Of a stretch of 64,000 nucleotides of DNA, positions 49,739-62,474 are shown one piece after another. This DNA comes from Cephalotus follicularis (taxonomy: Eukaryota; Streptophyta; Magnoliopsida; Oxalidales; Cephalotaceae), in contig BDDD01005883.1 of the NCBI GenBank assembly GCA_001972305.1, positions 9,906-73,905 of the forward strand, written 5' to 3'. Every line of letters begins with the position of its first letter. Position 1 is the first letter of the stretch. The notes below the pieces were generated by a model. It had not been told where the DNA came from, ran no database searches, and saw only the letters and a program-made list of their open reading frames with translations. Position numbers and translations under genes: made by a program.

Positions 49739-52009
49739 TGTAACGCCCCCAACCCGAGCCCACTAATAGCTCAAAGCGAACCTCGAGGATCGGTCGCGTT
49801 ACGTTGGGTGTGAAACGTTACATCCTTTGGTACTCTTCTCTAAAAGCACATTACATCATAAATTTCATGTCTTTCAACATAATACATAATCTTAAATTCA
49901 TACTTCACACATAATCATCTTATATAAAGATGTCATAACCATATCGTTGGTCTACATATACACAGGATCATCCTTCTACATAAACATATAATACAACGGA
50001 AAAACTTTGTTCTTATTACATATCAAAATATTTATGCAACCATCATTGCATAGCCTTTCTTTCACAAAAACTCCTTCTTAAGAGCTTCCTCTAAGCTCGT
50101 AATCTCCATTCATTCATTTCCTGAAAACATTTTATTTGAAAACAACATTGAAATGAATGAGCTCAAAATAGCTCAGTAAGGTGTTTTTATAGTAAACACA
50201 TTTCATCATAACATTTTTCTAGTCAATACATATAACTAGAACATTTCGTAAAGCATATCACTTTTCTAATTACAAACTCGTAACTAGAACATTTCATAAA
50301 CATAGAAGTCATAAAAACTTTAATGAACCCTTTACACCACTTCACCGGGGCATTGTGCACTCCCCGGCTACTATCCTTACATCACATGCATGTCCGTGAG
50401 CATCTCGCTCCATTAACATTGAGCATCTCGCTCCATTCCCCTTGGATCGCTATCCAAGGGCGGTTCATTCATCATTTACTTTGAGTGATTAGCTCAAAGC
50501 ATTCATAAAAATCATTTCATAATATTTCTTTCACAATTCATAAACCTTTCTCTTCATTTGAGTTATTGACTCAAATGAGTTCATAAAACAGTTTTGCATA
50601 GCTTTACTAAAACTGATAATTCATATAGAAATAAGCATTTTCAGAGAAAACTTAAAAACATAAACATTAAAGTAGACATCTTTAAGAATTCAGAAAGCTC
50701 AAGATCATAACAATTGGTTGAGAATTGAATCCGCTATGAATTTTTGAAAGTGGCTGGTTCCATAAGAAAACAGGGCATGAGGAGTAAAATGAATCATTGA
50801 TTCTCATCAAGAATTTGACATAATTTCGAGATACATAAAACATAACAGTTAAAGAGGACATCTTAAGGTTTTCAAAACATCAAACCATTTAATTTTTCAT
50901 CAAGAAACGAGCAAGATATGATTTAAAGAACTTCCTGCATAATCCAGGGATAAAACAGTACCCAAACAGTAATTTAAAACATTGAATTTCATCAAGAAAT
51001 CGATAGAATCTTGAAACATGCAAAGCATAAAATTTAAAGAGGACATCCTAAAGTTTCCAGAACATCCAACCATTCAAAATTTCATCAAGACTTGAGCAAG
51101 ATATCAATAGAACAATTTGCTGTAAAATTGGAAGCAAAACAGGGGATGCTTTGTAGAAAATGGGTATAGAATTTCCTTACTTTGCTTTAGAATTTCTTTC
51201 TCTTTTGCTCTCCCACGAATTCTCCACTTCACTCTCAGCAGGAGCACTTTCCTTCTTAGCCAAAATGACTGAGTTCAACCCCCTTTGCCATTAAATAGTC
51301 TGGTTACTTGGGAGGCAAGTCTTCCCCCCCTTCTCACATAACTCAACTCCCTCTCTTGGCAGCCCATGTGCTCAAATTCAGCCAATCCAAGTGATGACAT
51401 TTGTTAGATCATTTGATAACATCTCAAATCATCCTCCCCTGGCCTGCCACATATCCAAAATTAAAGATTTTTACGCACAAAATGCCAAAAAGTCAGATTT
51501 TGCATTTTGTCTGTAACTCAAAGCGTCGATGTTTTCTCCCTAAGCGTCGTCGATCACGGGCTTGACCTGAGTTCTCCACTTCTATCCCGACTAAAGCGCT
51601 GACGCTTTCTTACAAAGCGTCGTCGCTTTAAGTCTTCGTCCATGTCAACTGTCACACTTGACTTCAACGCGTCGACATTTTCAATTAGAGCGTCGTTCGT
51701 TGCCCAAAGCGTCAACTTTTTCAATAAAACCGTCGGCGCTTTAGACATCTTTGTCAACTCTTAACTTTTTAGATTGACGCTTTCAACATGACGTTCATCC
51801 AAAACAAATAGCCAATTTCAATTTTCTTCCGGGGGGCCCCTGCCCGCTGACCGGGCAGCGGGACCCCCCCTCCGCTCACCTAGGAGAGGAACCCCCGAAC
51901 CCCCCGAGCGTAGGGTCATACTACGGGTCCCCTGAACTATTTGCCAATTTACACAATAGCCATCATCTTTCCATAATTGATATCATACAATGAAATTTGG
52001 GTTATTACA
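49739..52009 (-). repeat. Solo LTR B, 2271 bp
   Basis: On the plus strand TGTAACGCCCCCAACCC to TTTGGGTTATTACA, flanked by the perfect duplication tcaag (49734-49738 / 52010-52014). It is an inverted copy of the family of solo LTRs A and C. GTCGAC-type motifs lie at 51520-51790 (AAAGCGTCGTCGCTTTAAG, AACGCGTCGACATTTTC). A GC-rich block GGGCCCCTGCCCGCTGACC is near 51833. Confidence 0.85.
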
Positions 52010-52346
52010 TCAAGCTTGGGAATTCAAACCCTAGCCGAACCCTAAGGGTTCCAAGTGGGAACCTTAGCAAACCCTAAGGGTTTGTGTAGTTTAGGGTTCG
52101 TGTTTGGAGGTCTTGATGCTAGGGTCTTAGTGCGCAAACCCTAGCCCTAATTTTGGTGCACCGTGAAACCATAGCTCCACCCAAGTCCTACCCATGCTTG
52201 GAACTAAAGATTGGTTCAATTGATTGCTACATTAGATGATCCTTGGCCTAATTGAGTCAATTGTGGACATAGGATTTAGAATGTCACATTGCTTGGTGAC
52301 TAGTTAGATGAAATTTTTTGAAATCTAACCCTAAACCCTAATTCCA

Positions 52347-53030
52347 CAATTGAACCATTTTGCAACCCTGCAATTAAAGCCTCATATTCTGCCTCAATAT
52401 TGGAGGACTTGAAATCAAACCTTAAAGTATAGTCAATAGTAAATTCATGTGCTCCTGAGAGGATAAGACCTACTCAACTTCTGGTTTTTCTTGATGAACC
52501 ATAAACATGTAGTGTCCAAACCAGGGCATCGCTTGCTCTTCCTTCGTATAATCATCTGGAATGGTACACTCGGCTATAAAATCAGCGAGGACTTATGCCT
52601 TTATTGTCGGTCGGGGTTTGTAATGGATCTCAAACTCATTGAGCTCTATAGACCAATTAATCATTCTCCCTGAAGTATTTGGTTTATACGAGGCCCTTCG
52701 TAAAGGTTGATCAATGAGAACATTAATAGCATGCAACTGAAAGTAAGGTCGTAACTTGTGAGCAGCTATAACCATAGCGTACGCAAGCTTTTCAATTCAT
52801 AAGTACCTTGTTTTAGCCTCGTGAAACACCCTACTAACATAGTAAATCAACTTATGATTTCTTTCTTCTTCCTATACTAAAACGACACTCAATGCTGTAG
52901 GGCTTGTTGCAAGATAGATATATAATTCCTCACCATTCTCTGGTTTGGTGAGGAGAGGAGGAGAAGTAAGATAGAATTTTAGATCTTTAAAGGCTCGTTG
53001 GCATTCCATAGTCCACTGGAAGTCTGTAAT
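52347..53030 (-). pseudogene. Tat2 RNase H domains
   Basis: From 53030 leftward: QRAFKDLKFYLTSPPLLTKP, YIYLATSPTALSVVLV, then KLRPYFQLHAINVLIDQPLR and INWSIELNEFEIHYKPRP (first RNase H). The second, archaeal-type RNase H follows with FKSSNIEAEYEALIAGLQ near 52370. Several in-frame stops. A dual RNase H is a hallmark of the Tat lineage. Confidence 0.8.
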
Positions 53031-55090
53031 TGTAATGACCCGAATTTCTATTAAAGATATTAATTATGAAAATATGATTGCTATTGTGTAGTTGGCAAAT
53101 ATTTCAAGGGACCCGTAGTATGACCCTACGCTCGGGGGGTTCCGCTCCCCGGTGAGCGGATGGGGGGTCCCGCTGCCCCTGGAAGAAAATTGAAATTGGC
53201 TATTTGTTTTGGGCTGAAAATGTCTAAAGCGCCGACGGTCCCAGGTAAGGCGGTGACGCTTTGAAGGTAACTGTCGACGCCTAGAGCCCTTTTGGCGCCG
53301 GTTAGAATCAGGGAATTTTGAAGTTGGATAAATTCCTCTAACCGACGACGCTTAGGGCAACCGTTGACCTGGATGAGACTTGAAGTGGCGACGCTTTGTA
53401 GGAAAGCATCAGCGCTTTAGTCGGGATAGAAGTTGGAGAACTCAGGACAAGCCCGTGAGCGGCGACGCTTGAGCAAAAGTGGCGACGCTTTGAGCTACAG
53501 ACAGATTTCAAAACCTGAGTTTTTGTCATTTTATGGGTTAATTTTTATTAATTATGGACACGTGGCAGGCCAGGGGAGAAGAATTTGAGATATTATCAGA
53601 TGTTATAATAAGTGTCACCATTGGATTGGCTGAATTTTAGGCACATGGGCTGCTAAGAGAGAGTTGAGTCATGTGAGAGAGGGAGAAGACTTGCCTCCCA
53701 AGTAACCATTCTATTTAATGACAATGAGGGCTAAATTCAGTCATTTTGGCTGAGGATAGGAAGTGCTTTTTGCTGGGAATAATTGGAGATTTCGGCAAAG
53801 CAAAGAGAGAAAGAAATTCTAAAGCAAAATAAGGAAATTCTATACCCATTTTCTCCAAAGTATCCCCTGTTTTACTTCCAGTTTTACAGCAGATTGTTTT
53901 ATTGATATCTTGCTCAATTCTTGATGAATTTTCAAATGGTTTAATGTTTTGGAAACTTCAAGATGTCTTCTTTAACTGTTATGTTTTATGATTCTCAAAA
54001 TTATATCAGATTCTTGATGAGAATCCATGTTCCATTTTACTTCTAATGCCCTGTTTTCAAAGGGAACCAGCCACTTAAAAAAAATTCATAGTAGATTCAA
54101 TTCTCAACTAAATGTTATAAACTTTAGCTTTCTGTAATTGTTGAGATGTCTACTTCAATTTCAATGTTTTAAGTTCTCTCAGAGAATGATTACTTCTACA
54201 TGAAATGTTAATTTTAGAAATGCTATGCAAAACTATTTATGAATGCTTTGAGTTATGTACTCAAAATGATGAGAAATGTTTATGAATTGTGAAAGAATGA
54301 TATTTAAGAATGCTTTGAGCTGATCACTCAAAGTATCAAGGAAACGTTTTATGAAATGATGAATGAACCACCCTTGGATTGCGATCCAAGGGAAATGGAG
54401 CGAGATGCTCAATGTTAATGGAGCGAGATGCTCATAGACATGCATGTGATGTAAGGATAGTAATCGGGGAGTGCACAATGCCCTGGTGAAGCGGTGAAAA
54501 GGGTTCATTAAGGATTTTATGGCTTTCATGTTTGCGAAATGATCTAGTTATGAGTTTAACTAGAAAAGTGATATGTCTTATGAAATGTTTTAGTCATATA
54601 TGTTGACTAGAAAAAGGTTACGATGAAATGTGTTTACATTAAAAATACCTTACTGAGCTATTTTGAGCTCATTCCTTTCCATATTTGTTTTCAAATAAAA
54701 TGTTTTCAGGAAAGGATTAAGAGGAGAATGCGAGCTTTAGAGGGAGCTCTTAAGAAGGAGTTTTTGTGAAAGAAATGCTATACAATAGTGTTTGCATAAA
54801 AGTTTTGATATGTAATAAGAACGATGTTTTTCCGTTGTATTATATGCTTATGTAAAAGGATGATCCTGTGTAAATTTATAAGGATGCTATGGTTGTGATA
54901 CCTTTAGATAAGATGAGAATGTATAAAGTTCGAATTTAAGATTATGTATTATTTTGCAAGACATGAGTTCATGATGTAATGTACTTTAAGAGAAGAGTAC
55001 CAAAGGATGTGACGGTTCACCCCCACGTAACGCAACCGATCCTCGGAGGTTGCTTTGAGCTATTAGTGGGCTCGGGTCGGGGGCGTTACA
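53031..55090 (+). repeat. Solo LTR C, 2060 bp
   Basis: TGTAATGACCCGAATTTC to TCGGGGGCGTTACA. The flanks gtaat / tcaat agree only partly. It joins two pieces of Tat2 RNase H/RT. GTCGAC-type motifs lie at 53225-53490 (AAAGCGCCGACGG, AACTGTCGACGCCTAGAG, GTGGCGACGCTTTG). The 3' half is nearly a mirror of solo LTR B. Confidence 0.8.
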
Positions 55091-55890
55091 TCAATAGTTC
55101 GAAGAGTTTTGAAAAATGGCAGACATTTTTCAGCCAACTTTGACATAAACTGGCAGAACGCTGTAATGCAACCAGTAAGACATTGGACTTTTTTTTTTAT
55201 TATTCTAGGCGGTGCCATGTCAAGGACTGACTATATACTTTCCGAATTAGCTTTAATCCCTCGCTGGTTGACCATAAACCCAAGAAATTTGCCAGAAGTT
55301 GTATCGAATGCACATTTGACAGAATTAAGGTTCATCTGATATTTTCTAAGAACTTCAAAGGTTTTGAAGAGGTCGATAACATGTTGATCAACCTTTTTTC
55401 TTTTTACAAGCATGTCGTCGATATATACTTCCATATTATGACCAATCTGAGCTTCAAACAACTTGTTCACTAGCCTCTGGTATGTCTCCCAGACATTTTT
55501 CAAACCGCAAGGCATAACACGATATAAATATATGAAATAAAACACTCTTGCAATATACAAGAGGGGGGGTGAATTGAATATTGAGGAATATGCGGAAATT
55601 TAAAAACTTTAAATTTAAAGAGATAAGGAAAGAAAAACTTCTCCGAAATTTAGAGTGGTTCTTAGACTTTGATATTCAACTTGTAATTCCTTGCACATAA
55701 ATCAACTTAGTTAGATGCAAATATGTTATCATCAAAACAAGGATTGAGACTTAAACGTCAACAATATAGCCCTGGTAGGTCACAAATGAAGTCTTTGGGA
55801 TGTCGGGCTCATACATCCTTATCTGTTTGTATCCCAAAAAGGCATCCATGAATGTGAGTAACTCATGACCAGAAGTTGCATCTATCAAGA
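55091..55890 (-). pseudogene. Tat2 reverse transcriptase (split by a short solo LTR)
   Basis: Right of the short LTR: LLIDATSGHELLTFMDAFLG and YKQIRMYEPDIPKTSFVTYQ. Left of it: VMPCGLKNVWETYQRLVNKL, NMEVYIDDM (catalytic pair present) and CAFDTTSGKFLGFMVNQRGI. The piece near 55091-55231 continues MAPPR...SWLKNVCHF with frameshifts. Counting the atata duplication once rejoins the RT. Confidence 0.85.
55533..55763 (-). repeat. Short copia solo LTR, 231 bp
   Basis: TGAAATAAAACACTCTTGC to TAAACGTCAACA on the plus strand, flanked by the perfect duplication atata (55528-55532 / 55764-55768). It equals the two ends of the copia1 LTR (1291 bp) with the whole GTCGA-repeat middle missing. Confidence 0.9.
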
Positions 55891-56497
55891 GGCCAATCTT
55901 TGTGTTGGATTTGTTTTGCAAAGAAATCTTAAGTAAAATTTCGGCTAGAAGCATAAAGTAGGTTTCAAAAATTTTCTCTAAAAAACTGATCCATCCCAAG
56001 GACTTTTGATGCATAAATAAGTTGTTAACATGCATAGGAGATGAAATCTAATATTAGATAAAGAATAGAACTCACTAAATGGAGCCACTCCTTTCTTATA
56101 TTTTCCTTTGATTTAAGTTAAGCTTCCAAGTGTACGACAGCCTCTAAGGTGTTGCACACCAAGTGATCTCCAAGGTGTCTCCTTCCTTTTCTCAAGTGTT
56201 CCACGCCAAAATGATGATAATAAGAACTCTTTCTTATCTTCTCTTTATTTTGGCCGAAATTATTCACAAGACGGGACAAGTGTCTTATTTTTATTTATTC
56301 TAGCAAGTTGCATAAAATAGGAAAATAAGTTTAAGAAAATATCTAACTTTCTTAACCTTTAAGAAATGGACTAGATCAAAAGACCAAGTCATGGCTGAAT
56401 CATCCCTTTAATTAAATCATTTCATGATTTAATTAATGTGTAACCCTAATCCATTTCCTTTATACCCGATAATGGAGATCAACAATTGTATTGTGTG
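55891..56497. other. Unassigned sequence between Tat2 and Tekay2
   Basis: About 600 bp of AT-rich sequence with no recognisable coding region. An open minus-strand stretch (MHVNNLFMHQKSLGW...) up to 56035 is not part of the RT it is fused to. It may be another old LTR piece; GTAACCCTAATCCATTTCC lies near 56443. I cannot assign it. Confidence 0.5.
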
Positions 56498-57064
56498 TGT
56501 CACGCCCTGAACCGTGGGATGGACCCCACGGCCTGACATGTGGCATACCGTACACATGTCATATCAAACACCATGAAATTCAAAACTTTAATATATAATT
56601 CTCGTAATCAGATAAATGTGTGGATAATCCCTGAATTTATACAACATCATCTCATGCATGCTCTGCAACAAGCCGGAAGGTCAAAATAATTATTACACAA
56701 TTCTTGCATTATCAACTGGTCTGTTGTGCTACACCGCCGAGGAGGAAATGTGCACCGCGTCCTTATCCTCTGGGTTGTTGTGATGCTCCACCCGCACCTG
56801 ATCTTAAACCTGACCCATTCAAAGAATGGGTCAGCAACCCATAGTTGTGTAGGCTACTATATGTGAGATGCATATGCAGAGGAATGTACCATATAAATAG
56901 AGAAGATTCGTGCATGCCATAAACATAGTCCATACCATCATTCAATTCCTCTAACAACCATTGTAAACACATGTCATTCACCTTAACTTCCCTGTACAAT
57001 AAGGCATACCATAATACTCTAGGCATAAAAGCAGAGGAGTAATTCTATCCCCTATGGTGGTCTG

Positions 57065-57365
57065 GTTTCTATGGAGGTTCACCTATGGATTCACCTGCCA
57101 TGCGAAATTCACCTTTAGGTTCACCTGTCATGAGGAATTCACCCTTATATTCACCTACTCTGGCGGAATACACCCTTAGGTTCACCTGCTCTAGTGAAAT
57201 TCATCATTGGGTTCACCTACTTAAACGGGATTCGCTTGAGGTTCACCTGCCATGCGAGATTCACCCTTAGGTTCACCTGCTATAGCATAATTCACTCCTT
57301 TTTGGGCTCACCTGCTAAGGGACAGTCTCTATGCGGATTTCACTCTTAAGTTCACTTGCCATAGG
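57065..57365. repeat. GGTTCACCTG/GAATTCACC tandem block in the Tekay2 LTR
   Basis: About nine units of ~30 bp, the reverse-complement form of the arrays at 33125-33350 and 63050-63360. Confidence 0.75.
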
Positions 57366-57499
57366 AGTTACCACTATCGATTCCCTATGTACATCAGGAG
57401 GAGGAGATGGTCTGCTCTGCACTCTTTAAGTGCCAGACAAAGGGGGTTAGTCTTCTTTACGCCTGGAAGAGCTGGTCTACTCGGCATGAATAGAATTAG

Positions 57500-57605
57500 T
57501 TATCTCAGAAGACGTATGGTCTAGCATGCTCGGGAGACTCATAGTCTGGCATGCTCGGGAGACTCATGGTCTGGTATGCTCGGAAGACTCATGGTCTGGC
57601 ATGCT
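57500..57605. repeat. 32-bp tandem repeats in the Tekay2 LTR
   Basis: Four units with GTCTGGCATGCTCGGGAGAC or a close variant (near 57519, 57550, 57582 and following). A looser AGTCCTCTGCTAGT-type repeat continues to about 57810. Confidence 0.7.
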
Positions 57606-57905
57606 ATGGAGAAGAGATTTCGAGTCCTCTGAAGGCTGGTATGTCCTCGAGCTAGGAAGCTTAGGATCCTCTGGGGACTAGTTTGACGTCGAGCTAGGAA
57701 GCTCTGAGTCCTCTAGTAGTCCTTGACCAGTCCTCTTCTAAATTGCTAGAGTCCCCTGCTAGTCCTCTACTAATTGCTAGGATCCTCTGCTAGTTCGCTT
57801 AAGTCCTCTGCAGAGCAGGGACGCGCACATAATCATCTACCCTTACTCAATTCCGCTTCCAATTCTCAATCTATGTTTCTAACATTCACGTAATCCTAGT
57901 CTAAC

Positions 57906-58144
57906 TGTTGACGATTAAGTCTCAATCCTTGTTTTGATGATAACATATTTGCATCTAACTAAGTTACTTGATGTGCAAGGAATTACAAGATTGAATATCA
58001 AAGTCTAAATGCCATCTGCAGAAAAAGAAGTCGACTCCTTTCCTAAAGCATCGACGCCTTTTGTAACAGAATTAACTGCAAGGAAAGCATCTACCTCCCA
58101 GTTATTGCACCCCCTCTTGTATATTGCAAGAGTGTTTTATTTCA
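57906..58144 (+). repeat. Short copia solo LTR, 239 bp
   Basis: TGTTGACGATTAAGTCTC to GAGTGTTTTATTTCA, flanked by the perfect duplication ctaac (57901-57905 / 58145-58149). It is related to the copia1 LTR with most of the middle missing; two GTCGAC-type motifs remain (AGAAGTCGACTCC and AGCATCGACGCC). Confidence 0.9.
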
Positions 58145-58878
58145 CTAACAAACATACAACAACACACAATCATCACATAAGGCACGCAAGCAATCACACA
58201 TAGCAACACAATTCACACCCAAACACATAGAGCTTAGACATATAGTAACCTACCTAGATTTTTGGCTAAAAACAGAGATCGTGTGATTCCTTTCTTCTAT
58301 TGTGGGCTTCTCCAATCGTGAATAATTGTTGCGCACCTCAAATCCTTCGTTCCTTCACTTTTCCGCTGCTTCCTTGGCTCTAGGAATGAGGATTAATATG
58401 GAAGTACAAAAGGCATAAAGAAGGTTCCTCCCTTTGTCATATTCCTTCCCGTGACGCCAGGCCCCAGCTCCGACTTTTTCTCCTTTCTCTCGATTTCTCT
58501 AGAATGGAAGAGTGTGAGAGTGTCCAAAATGCATCTCATGGACGTCTCTCTCTTTTATAATGGCAGGGAGAAGATTCTGGAGAGTGCTACACACACGTAC
58601 ATCCGCCACCACAAATCTTGGGCTAACTCTCATTTCTTTCTTACAAGCCCAAATCAAGCCTTCTCAAGCCCAAACAAGATCCAGCCCAAAGGAAGAGAAC
58701 AATTTCTAGAGCCCAACCATTATTTCAAAATATAGCCCTTATTCCACTGTTCATGTCCAGCCCAAATAAGGTGATTAATTTCTCAAGGCCCAATGCACAC
58801 ATATATATATAATCATTTATAATATCCAGGGGCATTACATCCTCCCGTCCTTAGAGAAACTCCCTAAGGTTAGAAAAA

Positions 58879-61537
58879 TTACGGATACATAGCTTTCATA
58901 TCTTCTTCTCGTTCCCAAGTGTCTTCCTCAAGCCTATGGTATTGCCATAGCACCTTCACCAAAGGAATGACTTTACTTCTCAATTGTTTGATCCGACGGT
59001 CGAGGATCTGGATAGGCATTTCTTCGAAACTCATGTCCGTCCTCAACTCCAAAGGCTCCCATTGTAGCAAATGAGAAGGTCTGGATGATACTTTCTTACC
59101 ATCAAAACATGGAATACATTGTGCACATCATCTAGGCTGGGTGGTAAGGTAAGTCGTAGGTGACGACACCCACTCTCTCAAAAATCTCAAAAGGTCCTAT
59201 AAATCGAGGGGCTAGCTTTCCTTTCTTGACGAACCTCATGATTCCTTTAGTCGGAGAGACTTGAAGTAATACGTGATCACCCACGACGAACTCTAATTCT
59301 CGCCTGCGGTGGTCTGCGTAACTTTTCTGCCTACTTTGTGAGGTTAACTGCCTTTCTCTCATCATCTTCGCCTTCTCAGTCATTTCTTGCACGAGCTTAG
59401 GTCCCACTGTTCGCTAACTTTGAACCAACAGATTTGAGTTCTACATTTCCGTCCATAGAGAGCCTCGAATGGTGAAATTCCAATGATGGTATGAAAGCTT
59501 TTATTATATGAGAACTCTACTAATGGTAAGTACTCATCCCAACTACCACCCCAATCTAGAACACATGCTCGTAGCATGTTCTCCAGTGTCTGAATAGTCC
59601 TCTCAGACTGACCATCAGTCAGGGGATGGAAAGCCGTACTGAAATTGAGTTGAGTATTGAAGGCTTCTTGAAGTTTTTTCCAGAATCTCGATGTGAATCG
59701 AGGGTCTCTGTCAGACATCACACTGATCGGTACTCCATGGAGCCTGACAATCTCTACAATGTACAGGTTCGCTAACCGTGTGAGGGAATAGTTGGTCTTG
59801 ATCATGAGAAAATGAGATGATTTAGCAAAGTAATCAACGATCACCCATATAGCATCACAGTTAGTTCTCGTTCTAGGCAGTCCTGTAATGAAATCCATCG
59901 TAATGTGTTCCCACTTCCACTATGCCACAGGCAACGGTTGTAGCAATCCTGTCGGCCTCTAATGTTCTGCTTTAACTTGTTGACATGTTAGGTAGGAAGC
60001 AACATTCTCAGCTATTTCTCTTTTTATATTGCTCCACCGATAATTTAGCTTTAAATCTCGGTACATCTTGGTACTCCCCGGATGTACGGAAAAGCTGGAG
60101 CGATGGGCCTGCGACAGCAGTTCATCCTTTAGCTCTTTATCACTTGGAACAAAGATTCTGCCTTGATATCGGATCAATCCGTCACTTTGAATTGAGAAAT
60201 TGGGCTTAAATCCTTCTTGTCCGTTCAAAGCCATTTTGAGTAAGATTCCATCTCTACTTAGAGCTTCTCGGATTTTATCTATTAACCATGGATGTGCCTG
60301 GATATGAGTAACCATTAGGCAAGCTAATCAACGACTCAAAGCATCAGCAACAACATTAGCTTTGCCCGGATGGTACTGTATTTCACAATTATAATCAGTA
60401 AGTAACTCCATCCATCTTCTTTGTCTCATATTTAGGTCATTTTAAGAGAATAGATACTTCAAGTTTTTATGATCGGTCTACACCTCAAACTTTGTACCAT
60501 ACAGATAGTGCCTCCATTTACGCAGCACAAAGACTATCGCTACCAACTCCGGGTCGTGAGTAGGATAATTCTATTCATGGGGCTTCAATTTCCTTGAGGC
60601 GTAAGTGATCACCCTTCCATTTTGCATCAAGACACATCCCAAACCATTGCATGACGCATCACTATATATTACAAAACCTTCACTACCTCTTGGCAAGGCC
60701 AAGATTGGCACAGAAATCAAACGATGCTTCAACTCTTGGAAACTCCGTTGACACTCATCATCCCACATAAAAGAAACATTCTTCTGTGTCAATCGAGTAA
60801 GAGGTATATCAATTCATGAAAACCCTTCAACAAAATGATGGTAATATCCTACCAAGCCTAGAAAGCCCCAAACTTCCATGACATTCGTTGGTCTCTTCCA
60901 GTCCTTTACTGCTTCTATCTTGGAGGGGTCTACCGATAATCTAGTACTGGATATAACATGACCAAGAAATGTTACCTCTGACAACCAGAATTCACATTTA
61001 CTAAACTTGGCATATAACCGATGGTCTCTCAGAGTTTGCAATGCAAAGTGAATATGTCTTCCATGCTCCTCCATGGACTTAGAATATACTAGGATATCAT
61101 CGATGAAGACTACTATAAATTGGTCAAGATATGGATTGAATATCTTGTTCATCAAACTCGTAAATTCAGTAGGGGCATTAGTCACCCCGAACGGCATCAC
61201 CACGAATTCATAATGCCCATATCATGATCTAAATGCTGCCTTTGGTACATCTTCCGCCCTAACTCTGAGCTCATGATATCCTGATCTTAGATCAAACTTA
61301 GAAAATACTGAAGATCCCTTCAATTGATCAAATAATTAATCAATATGTGGCATCGGATACTTATTCTTAAGAGTGACCTTATTAAGCTATCGATAATCAA
61401 TGCACATTCGCAATGATCCATCCTTCTTCTTGACAAATAGGATGGTGCTCCCCACGGAGACACGCTCAGTCTAATGAAACCTTTATCGAGCAACTTTTGT
61501 AATTGTACTTTTAATTCCTTTAATTTAGGAGGGGCCA
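58879..61537 (-). pseudogene. Tekay2 pol: RT, RNase H, integrase (decayed)
   Basis: From right to left: 61320-61538 RT start ([17 protein letters not shown]); 60814-61203 RT with [20 protein letters not shown]; 60571-60792 RNase H (VIYSDASCNGLGCVL). Then 59959-60315 integrase zinc region (HRSSFSVHPGSTKMYRDL), 59380-59898 catalytic core (MDFITGLP, MSDRDPRF, TDGQSERT) and 59132-59407 GPFEIFERVG. 58879-59070 is the C-terminal tail (LKVLWQYHRLEE-type to MKAMYP). All DDE residues are readable, but frameshifts and stops separate the segments. Confidence 0.85.
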
Positions 61538-62474
61538 TGTAATGGACCTAAATATATAATGATATATTATTGTGGGCTTGGAGAATTATTCTTCTCCATT
61601 AGGCCGAATGAAAGTATTGTATTTTGGGCTTGTTACATGCTTTTCTCCTTTGGGATGAACTTACGTGGATTTATGTGGCATTGGGCTCAATTTATGGAAA
61701 TGAGAAGTGACGCCCGAGGAAGAGAGGTGGCCCAAGCCCAAGAGTTAGCCTGCAACCGTTGGTAGTGCCTGGAGTGTTCTGGATCCTTCCATTGGTGGGT
61801 ATAAATGGTGAAAGGCTAACAAGAGACACGCTTTGGCATTTTCCTTGCACAATTCCACCCGAAAGAATCAAGAGAAAAGAGTGAGATGGAGAATGGGGCC
61901 AGATGTTGGCGGATACGGGAAAAGAGGAGAAGATGGGAGATTTTCTTAGGAGTTTCGTGTCTCCTACGCCCCTATCTATAAATGTCCCTCTCCTGGAAGC
62001 AGGGGAGATCATGCAAGAGTGAAGAAGAAAGGAAGGCTGAAGCGTGTGGTGTTTCTCGACTTGAAGAAAGTCTAGAATCAAGCAAGGAGGAAGGATTTCT
62101 CCATTTCCAACCATTTTCCAGGTAGGTTGCTTTATGTTTGAGCGCCTACCAGCATGTTTGATGTTTGATTGTTTGCTTTATATGATTGTTGTTTGTTCTC
62201 TTGTGTGTTGTATTTGTTGCTGTGTGTTATCTGTGTTTTTTAGACTAGGACCTTACCTTCCCTATTAGAAATCAAGTGTGATGATGCCTCCATGTTTGGG
62301 AAGCACTTAGAGACGAGGCTATGTCTGCGGAGGAAGGAATACCCGAGGAGCATTAGTGTGTCTGAGGAGGACTACGTGTCTGACCAGCACTAGTGAATCC
62401 ATGGAGGGCTAAGTGCCCGAGAAGGATTGATGTGTCCGTCGAAGGCTAAACGGGCGAGGAACGATTATATGTCC

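Larger units (their letters stand above)
39389..52346 (+). mobile_element. copia3: Ty1/copia element split by three insertions
   Basis: Plus-strand RT/RNase H remnant (39389-39511 and 41468-42100), polypurine tract, and 3' LTR from 42103. Insertions: solo LTR A in RT (39512-41462), the CACTA element in the LTR (43760-49283) and solo LTR B in the LTR (49739-52009). It is itself inserted in Tat2, whose RNase H resumes near 52347. The exact right end (about 52330-52346, ...CTAATTCCACA) is uncertain because the left junction is in the gap. The copia clade is not assigned. Confidence 0.7.
42103..52346 (+). repeat. copia3 3' LTR, about 2.4 kb in three pieces
   Basis: Pieces are 42103-43759, 49287-49738 and 52015 to about 52346. 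It starts TGTTAGATTAGGGTATCC after AAGTAGAAGAT. A TATA-type GATATAAAAG lies at about 43711, followed across the CACTA insertion by a CT-rich leader (CTCTCTCTTTCTCTCTT near 49360), as expected for the U3/R region. No gene is seen in it. Confidence 0.65.
52347..55890 (-). mobile_element. Tat2: decayed Tat-lineage element fragment
   Basis: Minus-strand pol from RT (55890-55764, 55532-55091) to the dual RNase H (53030-52347), interrupted by solo LTR C and a short copia solo LTR. Both ends are cut, on the left by copia3 and on the right near 55890 by unassigned sequence. It is older than Tat1: stops and frameshifts are common. It shows the RT and RNase H segments that Tat1 lacks. Confidence 0.8.
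56498..58839 (-). repeat. Tekay2 3' LTR
   Basis: Plus-strand limits TGTCACGCCCTGAACC and GGGGCATTACA. Without the nested short LTR and its duplication it is about 2.1 kb. It contains inverted GGTTCACCT/GAATTCACC repeats (57065-57365) and a second array at 57500-57605. Confidence 0.8.
56498..61537 (-). mobile_element. Tekay2: decayed Tekay/Del element, 3' part
   Basis: Minus-strand pol (61537-58879), polypurine tract GGACGGGAGGA and 3' LTR (58839-56498). It is cut on the right by the Tekay3 LTR inside RT, right at the conserved [10 protein letters not shown] segment. A short copia solo LTR is inserted in its LTR. Same lineage as Tekay1 but a separate, older copy. Confidence 0.8.

Noticed and set aside
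49739-55090. A single retrotransposon with LTRs at both ends
   Set aside because: The two LTR-like ends are in opposite orientation and each has its own flanking target sequence, so they are separate solo LTRs.
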